Positions 24,401 to 36,510 of a stretch of 64,000 nt of DNA are shown piece after piece; position 1 is the first letter of the stretch, and every line of letters begins with the position of its first letter. This DNA comes from Synaphobranchus kaupii (Eukaryota; Chordata; Actinopteri; Anguilliformes; Synaphobranchidae). The notes under the pieces are model-generated. The model did no database searches. It had not been told where the DNA came from and saw only the letters and a list, made by a program, of their open reading frames with translations. The stretch covers positions 94,976,998-95,040,997 of the forward strand of contig CM056377.1 in the NCBI GenBank assembly GCA_029718625.1, written 5' to 3'. A program made the position numbers and the translations under genes.

Positions 24401-25556
24401 TTGCAACAGGTTATCCAACCATCTTTTCTCCACAGCCTTGTTTGCTGTGGAAATTAATGTGGAGAAAGACATGAGGACTGGGGAGAGCCAGGTCCTGTCA
24501 ACAGCAACCGTCATGCCACAAAAGCTTCAACAGAAAGGCATAAAGGTCTACGATGACGGGCGGAAATCTGTCTATGCCCTGCGCTCTGATGGGCAGGTCG
24601 CTCCGAACGGAGTGGGAGAGCTCAGCACCTGTGAGGTGGAGGAGCTGCTGAGGAAGGCCACCGAAAAGCAAACCAATCCAGATGTAGAGTACCATGAGCC
24701 TGTGTTCTCCACCCCCTACAGCCGATCGTCCACCTCAAAGAAGCTCGATTGGGACCAGGCCAGCTCAAGGCCCAACTGTCAGCTGGGATCATACATGTGC
24801 TCCCCTTCTGCTCAACTCGAGGTCCCCCGGAGCGATGGCACTCCATTTCAGGGGGAAGCGAAGCATCTGCCACCTCACATTCCACACCCTAATGCTGGCG
24901 GCCATGTGCCCGCAGACCAGTCCCCTCCCCAGAGCCCTGGAAAAAGTCATTTCACAAATGGTAGCGAGACCCATTTGGAGGCAAATGCACAGAGCCCAGT
25001 GCAGGCTCTCCTCCAGCAGTCCAAGGAGAGCCACAGAGCTGCGCTGCTAGTGGAGTCCGGAGCGAGACATAGGGGCCCATCGCCATCCCATCCAGACAGT
25101 TCCCAAACCAGCAACACCGCCATGCCGGCCGAGCTGGACTCCACAGAACCTGTGACCATGATCTTTATGGGGTATCAGAGCGTCGACGACGAACAGGAGA
25201 CCCATCGAGCCCTGGATCGTGACGGGGCCATCCAGGCCGAGCTGGTGGTCATCGGCGATGACGACGGCAGCAGTGATGGACCGCTGTCCTACCACCCTGG
25301 CGGTTACCACAGCAAGATCTTCCAGCCCCACCTGACCTCCAAAGCAAGTTCGTACCTCACGGAGGCCAAAGCCACCTGCAGTAGAACTAACGCATCACCG
25401 TACGCCACCCCCAACCAGCTCCAGGAGACAGGGTTTGGGCATAGCCCCTTGCACCTCAGCCCTTGCCCTGATGGACAGCTGGAAGGAGACATCACAGAAG
25501 AGCCCTCCGCCACAGGTATAGCAAAGATCAAAAAGCAGCGCTGCTCATTAATGTAA
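8923..25556 (+). CDS. palmd: Palmdelphin, CaaX-ending isoform (7 coding exons, 544 aa)
   Basis: Joined exons: 8923-8967, 10087-10167, 18227-18357, 22967-23081, 23576-23600, 23708-23824 and 24436-25556. All junctions are GT-AG with matching phases and give 544 codons plus a stop; human PALMD is about 551 aa. The protein opens MEEADLLKERFQ. Residues 1-124 form the highly charged paralemmin-family coiled coil, including KKALREQWLMDG and VERTAEDIIK. Next come IPDIPKSYKPS, GIKVYDDGRKSVYALRS and YHEPVF, then TEPVTMIFMGYQ at residues 408-419; these match PALMD better than PALM, PALM2 or PALM3. The end is KKQRCSLM, a CaaX prenylation box at 541-544. Paralemmins are phosphoproteins linked to plasma-membrane shape and the cytoskeleton. 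As I know it, mammalian PALMD lacks a CaaX box, so this isoform should be more membrane-bound (inference). An acceptor eight bases before the ATG implies an upstream noncoding exon. Confidence 0.93.
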
Positions 25557-28500
25557 CCCTCTCTTCAGAAACTAACCCCCCCTTCTGCTGCCAACACGCC
25601 TTTTTATCTCTCATGGCTGCATGTTGGACCTCTTCCCTGCAACTCAATTCCTGTAATGAACAACAGACTACTAAAACAGGACTGTGAACACTCATTTCAC
25701 GTCATAATAACGTTCATGGGAATAAGTGGGTGCTAAGGTGCTGTAGCCCTGTTGAATAAGACTGCATAAGCATTATAAGTGTGTTTTGTCATGCTCTACC
25801 TCCACACAGTGGCTGAACTGCACATAGCAATAGCTCACAGATGACCCAGTGAGGTTTACAGTTATGATGAATATTCATTTGTCCCAAGAAGGGTTACTTT
25901 TATGGTTTCTTACACACCCAATGTAATTTGATTCAAATTAAAATGAAAGTGAAATGCTTTTGAAAGTCACGAGAAAAATGACAGTGCCTTTGGTGATGTA
26001 CAGTATTGTTCAAAGTCAATGTGAACATGTGGGAGAGTGAATTAAAGCCAGTCTTATATGCTGCAGTTCACATGGCACACAATCATGCCTCTTCACTGTT
26101 CTGAAATGAGTCATTTGTTTTGTTTTGATTTTGTTGCTGTGTTACTTCTATTATGCTATTGCTTTTTTCTATTATGCAAATGATTCATTTAAAGCCAGCT
26201 GTCTTTGGTGTGATCACAGTAATTTGCATGGCCGCTTGGCATCTGCTCTAACTTTTAACAATCAAGATATCCCTGGCTTGCTTTATCCTGAACTTCTCCT
26301 GTGTTGATTCAAAGCTGTAGTTTCTGCATAGTTTTGAATGACAGCTTGAAAATAAACACTTTAGGGACAAAAGCCCCTTTTTGCTGTTTCCTTGACATCT
26401 CTGTAGATGTCTGAAGTACATTTTGGAAGAAAAGTCAAAATTAGTAATTGTTTTTACTCCAGGAACACCTAATATCTTAGAAAACACTTGAAATACACAA
26501 CTGAAATATAGGATCATACATTTCCAATTATGTGAGGCAGGTATATACAATATCTAACCTTTGAATGCATACCTTCACGTTAAAAATACAACACTACCAA
26601 GATAAATTGACAATAATGATGACCCAAACATATTACGATCTCATGATTTAGATAAGGTTCAGCAATGGATGCAATAACGCACCATTAAACCTGTGTGGGA
26701 AGAGAATATGCAAATACAACTCAAATACTTAACGTCAGATTAAAAAATGCCTTGTTGTGATAATCTTATCTCTGGCCTGAAGCCTCCCAAGCTAAGGAGC
26801 AGTGTTGACACTGAAGCACCACATAATAATACACTTCAAAAGTTATTACACAACATGTCAGAGTTATATAAGCTAAAAAATATATTTAAGAGGACCAATT
26901 ATGGCAATCTTGGAATATTAATTATTCTTACTCTGATCTGCTGTAAATTCATTTTACAAGAGAAATCAGTCATAAAATAGGATAGTATTACCACAGCATG
27001 CAAATGGAAATATGTGTGCACTGTATGTATGCACTGAAATATATCCATATTACAACAGGATAGCTACAGTGCACATTTTTAATTCCCTAAAATGGTGATT
27101 TAGAGATTATTATGCTTAATTGATCTTCAGATATAACTGCATACAGTCATTATATATTTATGCAACCAGTATGTTGTGGCCAATATGTCTAAGGATTTAA
27201 TGTTTATTATAATTCACTGATACTATGTATAATGTATTTTAATATGTACAACATGATGATCATGCCAATGACCAAGAAAAAATTATGAATAATAATGCAA
27301 CAGTCTAATAGTGCAGTGCATATCTGAATATCTATCATTTCATTCAATTTAGTATGGACCAATTATCACAACTTCATTCTAATGTATGTATTATTTTAGT
27401 TCAATTTAGTTGTCACAAAGACATTTAGAATGGCTTTTAACATTCTCCTGCTTCACAAGTCATGATTTAACATATTAAAGTCTCAAAATCATTGTAGTAT
27501 TCTGACTGTAAGATCTTTGTAAGATCTAACTTTGACGTAAGAATGGCTTGTGTGGTTTCTTAAGTGTTTTCCCAGTTGCTTTATTTTCGGAAAGAGTACA
27601 TTTCTCCTTAAGATAATACCTCTATAAACACTTTAGAAAATCAAGTTCATTTGATGAAATTTTCAAATGAGATGCGTTTGCTAAGATTTATTTTCCAGTG
27701 CGTGGTCACTATTCATGGATATCAAGCAGTGCACTGAAACATTGTCTGTGTTTTTCTTCTCCACAGCATTAAGACTGAGAACAGCAAAGCTAGGAAAAAG
27801 TGTGTAATCTCCAATGAGAATGACTCCTGTAGCTGCCTTAAATATTCCATGAAGAAAAGCAAAGTGCAAACATGCCCAAGGGCTGTTTCATACTTGCACA
27901 ATGCAAACAAGGCTAAACTTTTGAGAGACCACTGACACAAAAAAATTGATGCCATTTTGCCATTAGTAAAAAGCAGATATTCATTAGTTGCATTCATTCT
28001 GAAACATTTATCCATGATATCCATTTATCCATCATTTGAAAAGAGGAACCATCATTGAAATGTTTGCGTTGTGTGCCTTTTTGCGGTACAAACAAATGTC
28101 CGTGCAAATATTTACATACACTATGCTCTCGTAAGCAAACTATGTGCCTTATATATGTAAGTGCCTTTGAATATGGCTTCTAATGCTTTTTAAGCGTGAA
28201 CTCACTTGTTGTAACACACTCTGTTGAATAACCTTTATGTAGACACCCAAAAAAAATAAAAAAAATAAAAAACCATAACCAAAACGAGTGTACAGAGGGG
28301 AAAAAATTAAATAAAATGTTGCCATGCTTGCTGTCTTGTTCTTCCTTATTTAAAGGGATTGAGTGAATTATATTCAGATATATATCACTTCAAGGACACA
28401 GAAATTCAATATAATTTTTTGTTGGTTACAATACAGGTAGTAGAAATGCATTGCCATCTATTTAATACATCAGTTGAAACATGTATTTTCATTACACGCT

Positions 28501-28989
28501 ATTTACTTAAAGTAAGGAAGTGTCACATTGTTGTTTTCATGTTCAAATTAAAAAGTAGTTTGCTGATTTATATTCAATAGAATGACAATGATTAATTGGC
28601 AGTGTAATGGATGGATTTCATACAAAAAGTCAGCTTTAAAGGGTAAACGGGTCTCTTTTTTTGGCATTACTGAAACAGTGGTCACTTTAAATGTCAGGCA
28701 TTTCCTCAAGTCAATTACAGTTTGAGGAAATTCCCTCCCCGTGCTTTATTGCATGGACTCTCTATAAAACCTTTTTGCTAAGAAGGCATATACTTCATTA
28801 TTCATGCATTATTCATGCATTATTCTTGCGCCATTGAACGCTCTCTGTCCAAACAGAACCTGGGAAGTAGGAGAGATTTTAATCATTTCGACTGACATTT
28901 CAAATGACAGGGATTTATTGAACAAACTGAAATAGTGTGCTTTGAAATTTTATTAGACATGCTTTCTGAGGATATTCCCAGAAAACCAA

Positions 28990-29020
<31 letters not shown>

Positions 29021-32000
29021 AATAGGTCTTACCTCCAGGCTTTAAAATTATGGCAAGAGAAATGGTCCTCAGTCTCCGTTTATATTATTGCAAAGATAAA
29101 ATTATGATATCACTGCTCTGTCATTTGGCTTTCTGAAGCAGAGAAATCCACGCGCATTGTGGCATACACTTTCTCACTGCGTGTACTGTACTGTACTGTA
29201 CTGCATGCAAATGACACATCGGGATAATACATGTAAACACGTTCTCATTTCCATTGTTTCAGTAAACTGTGCATAATTTCATGCATTCATGTACAGGCAA
29301 TGCATTCACACTTTTTAGGTAATTTACTGTATGTCAAGTGCGGAAATTTTCAAGATATGTGATTATTAATGAACGTCCTGTCTGCTGTATAGTAAAGAGA
29401 TGGGCACATATTTCCATGCTGTAGAACAATGTTATGAATTTCAATAGTTCTCTCATCTCTGCCTTGATACTAATTTTATTAGAGGCAAAATATTTGGCCT
29501 CGTGTCTGTTTAAATATTTCAGTATTTAACACCACAATTTCTGATTTTAAAATCTGCTTTTGACTGATGGTGTTGTACAGATAAAACTAAAGAGATCAGG
29601 CATTACGTGATAATGATGTAAAATACACGGTTTTCAAAGTTAGCATTTTGTTCCAAATGTAGTATTTTATCTGCTTTCGTCATATAGCTACTAACATAAG
29701 TAGTGTACCCTTTGGAAATAAAACAAGTGCAGGCTGGGGTGCTTGCCGGTGTGTGTGTGTCTGTGCGTATGTGTGTTTCTCTATGTACAAGATGTGCTGC
29801 TCTGCCATTGGCTGATCCTCACACATTCAATCAGTGTTCCAGTCGCAGTGGCAACTGCGAGGCAGAGAATCCGCACACAGCGAAAGAGCCAGCTGAGTTT
29901 CAGCGCTGAAGGTAGGATGGGAACAATAACACGTGAAAAAAGTTTTGAAACGGCTTTTCAAAAAGTGATTGATTACTGCTAGAATGTCCTTGTTGTTTAC
30001 TGTACAACAGCAGAATTCCATTATGTATGTGTTGTCGGAGGATATTGTGGCACACTTTTCCTCCTAGGCGGATGTCTGTTGCCAAGAGGACTGCACAGAT
30101 ATTCAACAGTCAGGACAGAGGCTGGGGAAGAAGGCAGAGACAACAGATTAGGAGAGGGAAGTTCGTGGGGAGATTCGATATTGAATATGTGCATGCTGCT
30201 GTTTGGGTGAAGGTAAAGAATACCAAGAACAATGCCAGCTAGGAACAAAAAAACAGGCAAAGTGAACTATGGGATTATCTTGAGTAAAATAGTCCCATAG
30301 TTAATCCTACACTTCAGTACAAAGTCAACCCTTTTAATGTACTGTTTTATTGCGGGTTAGGTGGCTCAGGAATTGGTTCTGGAAAAATGTATTGCTGTGA
30401 CGAAGGCAGTATGCAGAAATATATTCATTGTAACCTGAGAGTGTATTCTTGCTAGGTTTCTCCCTAGCATGCTGGTGTGCAGCTGAGGTTGGTGATACAA
30501 CTCAAATTTTAGAAAGATGTAGCTATGTACCTGTATCTCCCTGTGTTGACAGTAATTTGACATGCATATGTGAAAAGGACACAACTGCAAAATTTACCAA
30601 TTAATATTGTAATTTTGAGAAGTATGCTGATGCTCTAATTGCTCCCTGTGATAAATACACGTGTGACTGAATGTGATAGTTGACCCTGAGGTGAAACAAT
30701 GCTTTCACACTGCCTAGATGTGTACTTTGTTGTGCAGCAGGTGACAGAGACAGCTGTTGCGCCTCTGATTAGCGGCTGTATTCTCTCAATTATGTCATCT
30801 GCGTTTTGCCTTCTGATGTTGATCATGCTTTTAATGGCTGAACTGCAGCATGGAATGTTATCTTCTGGGGTTAATAACCCAGATTTAATCTACCTTCAGA
30901 GTGGCTTGCCATTTATTTTGAGAAAAAAATTATGAATTTTAGCAACCAGAAAACTCACAATGTTATTTGAATGTACCATTCAAATTTAAGGAAAGGCACA
31001 TTGTGGTTGGTATAAATCTGGACCTCAGTATCAAGATGTGGTCTGGCAGCATAGACTATACAGGGGTTTTCAGTGAGGGACTTTAAAATTGTCATCAATA
31101 TCAAACAATTTTGAATCTTGACAGGAAAAAACATCATACAATGAGGGACCCTTTGATGAGACACAGTGTCAAACCTGTGTCAAACAGAGTTAGGCTCTAT
31201 GTTACATTCAGTAGAAACCTTGATGATACATTCCCTTTATACCACATCCTCAACTCCAATACCTATCAAGCTACATGAGAGAGATTGTAATGATATAGCA
31301 GGACTTTTTAAGGACCTGTTCATTTAAAAAAAAAACATTAATCCAGTTCTGTTCACAAATATTATGCGTTCTAATTTCAGAATGGGGGAAAGTGGATGGA
31401 TGTGCCAAGCTCTTTCTTCAAACATATTTTTTCAAATGTTAACTCACATTTTGTGCTGTACCAAGGAGACATGAAAAATAGAGTACAGGAGACATGAAAA
31501 ATAGAGCCTTTGGAGGCTCCGTGCTTTCAGAAGTGTTCTCTTCCTGTTCCAGCTAGCTCCAGGTTTTATTGAATGATAATCCCCCGCACTGCCCTTGTCC
31601 CTTTTCACTGTGTCTGCTCTTATGATTCACCAAGCATTATTCCGCTGTGAATCCTTGAGGTGGTACAGCGTATTCTACTGCAGCGTTCCATTGCCTTCCA
31701 TGGCTTTGCGTGACTCACATGCAACTTAGAACGCCTTATGACTCTTTGCGAAAACGAGGCATAGCGGAGGTTTTATGCGCCAACAATTTGGGACAGCCCA
31801 CATTTCAGTAAAGATGTCAGGTTGTGGCTGTCATCACGTTGCGTGCACGGCAATCAGTCTCGGACCATTGAAACAAAACCTGTACAATCACTGGAAAGTG
31901 GAAGTATGGCCTTGGCCACTTAATGAATGCACTCTAAAAGTGCGTGGGCTAAAATGGAGACTCAATAGGTTCTCTGGAAGCGAGGTATCCAATCTGACGT

Positions 32001-35000
32001 CTGTTTTCATCAATCACAGAGTGCAATAAAATAGCATGCCTTCCTGTCACAAAGAGAGGGTTGTGATGGAACCAATAAGCTGACATGATGGTAACTGACA
32101 TTTCAGTGGCATTTGTTTTCTTATTTCAGTGGCACGTGTTTTTAGAGTGCACTTCACTTTGATTTGGAAAGCTGTGTCCTTCTTTCCAAAGAAGAGGTGA
32201 TATCCCTCTATCTTCTGTATTAAAAGCTATACTTGCAGTAAACTCGGAAAATATGTCACTTCTGTCTGCTGCATTTCGGCTCCGTGTAAGCATAACTGCT
32301 AAACGCTGCTGAATTGTTTAATGCAAGTGAAGGGTTTGCACTGTTGATGTTAACCACCAAAGACCTGTACTTGTTCATCAAGTGAGTTTTAGAAAGTTGT
32401 ATGTCAGGGTTGCCATGGTGCATTGCAATTTAAAATGGTAATTTCTTTTCCTTTTTTTTTTTTTTTTTTTAAAAAAACAACCTTTTTTCCTCAGTTTGAT
32501 TGGCATGTTAAGGAAGCAAAATGTAAAGATAAATTGTTGCATGACTATTAATTATTTTTCACTTAAGCAGGAACTCAGCTATGACATGTTGAATCTTCCA
32601 TTTTTTGGCAATTTTGGAGAAACAGAGGAATTAAACAGCATTTTGAAAAGGTGTCAAGCAAAAAAAAAAAAAAAATGGTTTCAATATTTCCGTGATTGGA
32701 AGAGTGATTTCTTTTTCAAGCTAAAAGTTTTATTTATCAAATTATGTATCTTATATCATTATATGTACTTTTTTGCATGTTTAAAATAATAATTGAATAA
32801 TTGAAATTCTCATTCCAAGATCATGTCATTCCATGAGCCCTGGAAATTGCTTGTCATCTCATGATCAGATCCCCTAAATCCCAAGGACACTCTAATCCAG
32901 AGAGAGTATTCTCTAATGACAACAACACAGATTAATTAACTTTCGTAAAGCCCTCCTGTTCCTATGAACTCTTTTGGGTTGGCCTAATTGCACTAATGGC
33001 AAAATATCAGCAGCGGAATTTGCCAATAGTAAGCCAATAACTGTCAGTGAAAATGTGAAGAAGAAAGAAGAGACTAGAAGATACTGATAACAGACTGTGG
33101 TGCTCAGACAAGCCAACACCGGCTGTTCTATTGAATGTTCCATCCCCTTGTGTGAAAGAGAAGGGCTGTGAATGGACAGCACTCCAGAACTTGGCCGGGG
33201 ACCACAGATGACATCACTGTCAGATATGTCCATGGACAACCAAGAGATAGATGTCCCCCTCAGTTCCATTGCTGACTGGTGCGTGGAGCGCGGAGCGTGA
33301 AGAAGAGACACCATTTTTGATCGCGATCGAGTGATAAGTCTGGGTTCACTGACAAGAGAGGCAGGCGTGGGAACCCACAGGTAGAGGTCACATGTTTATG
33401 ATGGACTTATGCATGCAGGCTCTTTCTCTAGAACGGGGCAAGCTTTGCAATAATTTTCTCACAGATAAACATTTGTACCAGCTTATGTAAATATTTAATT
33501 CCATTAACATTGGAAAATTGCCAATTCACTTAACTTTCTGTTGCCAGCCTACAATTTGGTGATGGAAAGCTGTTCATTTAACAGATACTGCATGTTTACT
33601 GCCCGTGTGATTTTTGTTTTGGTTTTTCTGCAATTCTTGTGAATAGTGACTAGTGAGAATTGTGTCTGATAACAGCATGGGTTCCTTTTACAGATCGGGC
33701 TGGTCACAATGACTGCTCTGTCTTTTTCCCCTTGAAATATCCTGGCAACTCTTTTGACCTTCTGCCAAGAAAGTTTTAGCACTGGATTGCAGCAATCTAC
33801 CATAAAAGCAGAGGTTAGACGTTATAAATAAAACCCAAACCCCAATTAACAAACTTGGAGAAAATGGATATTTTATTTTCAGAATGCTTGCATTCTGAGA
33901 ATTACTGGCACATTCAGTGAACTATTTTAATAATCAAATAGATTAAGCAGGACAGCTACAAATTGTGATGTCTATGTAGAATGAATGATAAAGCTGTTTA
34001 CTACAGTTTACACAACATGTTATATTGTTGAATTACTGAACTTCGGTACTAGATTTTACGGGATAACACATTTTATGGATGAATTAATGGTGCTCATAAA
34101 TAACATTTCTTTTATCTCTTGTAGGTGTGTTCAAGATTGTTAGCTGATTTATCTTATCAAAATATTTTATAGACACTTGTGATTGGAGAGTAATGTGTTT
34201 GCAGGGTTTCATAACACCATTAGATTAAATAAATAAAATAGCGTAAATGAGAAAAAAAATGCATTAAATACATTCAAAGTATGGTTTAACATTAAAAACT
34301 GATATATGCTATATTAGTATCATTGATGTTGCTGTTGCATAAAGTAGGTACATCATAAAGTATGGTATATATGTAATACAAGAGCTATAATAATCTGTAG
34401 ATTCAGAGGTGTCGGGGAAGTGAGGATTTAGTAAAATGTGTATTTTCTGAATCCAGCAGTTTTAACAGCCAACGCCCTAGTTTTTAATGTTCAGCACTCT
34501 GAATACCGAGCACAAGTGGCATCAACGTTTAAAACTCCTCACTTATCCAACACTTAAAATTTTTTTATTTGATTTAATTTGTTAATGATTATCAAGAATA
34601 TCAATTATCAATTAAATCGCCAAATCCATTGATAGGCAGAGCTGCCTGTTGGATCAACCTTTATCAAAATGTACAACTCACAACCAGATTAAAATTAAGA
34701 GATTTATTAAGTTACAACAAGTATTCAACGCCTTAACTAAAGAGGTTCAACTACCTTAACAAACAATCAATGCTACTGACATGGACAAGTTACAGTCACA
34801 AAAGAAATGAATGAAAGACAATACCAGACCACAGCTTGTTTCTCCCAAGGTAATCCACAGAATGCGCTAACACCAAAGTCCAAGAACCAACAGACAGAAG
34901 AACATTCAAAATGTCCAGGGATGAAATTTAAAATTCTAGACTCCACAAACACCACCCAGATACAAGACTCAGATGAAACTCCAAAAACAGAACTAAGGCT

Positions 35001-36476
35001 TTTTTCCTTCCGCGCCCATAAAAATAGGAATATCGGCATCCCTGTCCTGATTGGGTTAATGAGTGAGAAGGGGGGGGGGGGGGGTCATTTATGACAAAGA
35101 CTGGCTTATCTTTTATGTTTGTGGGGGTGAGTGAGTGAGAGAGAGACAGAAGGAGAGAGGGGGGGGCAAGAGATGGAGGAGCCGGGTAGTTTTCTTATAT
35201 CTAAATATTAGATATCCTACAGAGGAAATGGAGCATATGCTAAGCCTGGCTTGAAAATTGAACTAACATATTGTATGGAAGCCAACTCATATTGTATAGG
35301 CAAAGAAATAATGTAAATGTTTATGTTTTCCATAGACCTAAATTTTAATCTGTTCTATTCAGGCCCAACCCGTAATAAACCCTTTGTTGAGATCATGAGG
35401 AAAAAGTATGGCAGACTGGCCATCTTCTATCTGTCACAGGTCTGTTTATGTTAAAATTGAATGTGAATGAATAATTCTGTGATAGTGTAGCCATCGGTTC
35501 TGGCTCCGTCCTCATGTGGCCTTAATGCAGTATCTCTGGAAGCCTGAAAGCACAAGATGTGGGAGGGGTGGGGGGGGGGGTTGTCACACCCACAGGTGTT
35601 TGAAGTGTTCTTGTTTCCTTTTCAGCAGCAGCAGGGGCCAGCGCTTATATGCTGCAGGCACAGGGCTACAAAAGTGTGGGCACAACAGTCAATACTGCAG
35701 TCTTACATAACAAGTCCATTGAATTCAGCTGGATGGCTGTTCTGCCTGAGTACACCTAAGTCACTCCTGTATTTACTACTGCCACTAAAATCGAACCAAA
35801 CAATTTTAATTACATCCTCAGCACTTCATTTTCGGATCGCCCTGAGAACAAGCTGGCTTGAGTGTTTTCACCTGAAATCCAGGGAACCGTTTCATCAGGA
35901 GGTTGACTTGGTGTCAGTATACGCAACAGTCTTGCTGTGCTGGTTTTACATTTGTTTTGTGCTGAAGTGACTTTCAACAACACTGTAATTTGCCAGTTCC
36001 CATAAAAACATTACATGTGAGCATGTGGGTGTTATTGTATCTGAAGTTGTTTTCATGTTAGAAATTGTGTCATTACACAACAAATAATATTCTGCAGGCT
36101 GGCATGCTTCTATCAATAATAGAGACTGTAGTAGATGTACTTTCACATTCCATTCACTGGCATGAATTAATGCCTGAATGGAGGTGCTCCTGGTGTGCTG
36201 GTATGCTGGTCACCAGCATTGGATGCTGCTGGTATGCTGGTCACCAGCATTGGATGCTGCTGGTATGCTGGTCACCAGCATGGGATGCTGGCATGGTGAT
36301 AGCAGCCAGACCAGATGAAAATCACACGTAATAATGTGAAGTGTTGCATAATGTTTCTTTATGTGAGGTGTGCTGGTAACAAGTTAAATAAAAACAATAT
36401 TAACAGAACAGAACAGAACAGTTCTTCCCCCCACCCCCATTGCTGAACCCAACCCTAATCATCCACCCACCCATTA

Positions 36477-36510
<34 letters not shown>

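Larger units (their letters stand above)
25557..35362 (+). other. palmd: 3' UTR of the CaaX isoform, then long intron to exon 8
   Basis: AT-rich, no further coding exon recognised. Poly-T at 32451-32470 and an ATT repeat at 28989-29022. A CCAAT-containing, donor-ended stretch near 29800-29912 is discussed in findings. Confidence 0.6.

Noticed and set aside
24384..24435. Upstream ATG making the palmdelphin exon 7 frame start at 24384
   Set aside because: The acceptor ctccacag at 24435 and the fit of ALFAVEINVEK to the family show that these codons are intronic.
34807..35094. 95-residue plus-strand frame before a G-run
   Set aside because: No recognisable domain, no splice signals, and composition typical of noncoding AT-rich DNA.
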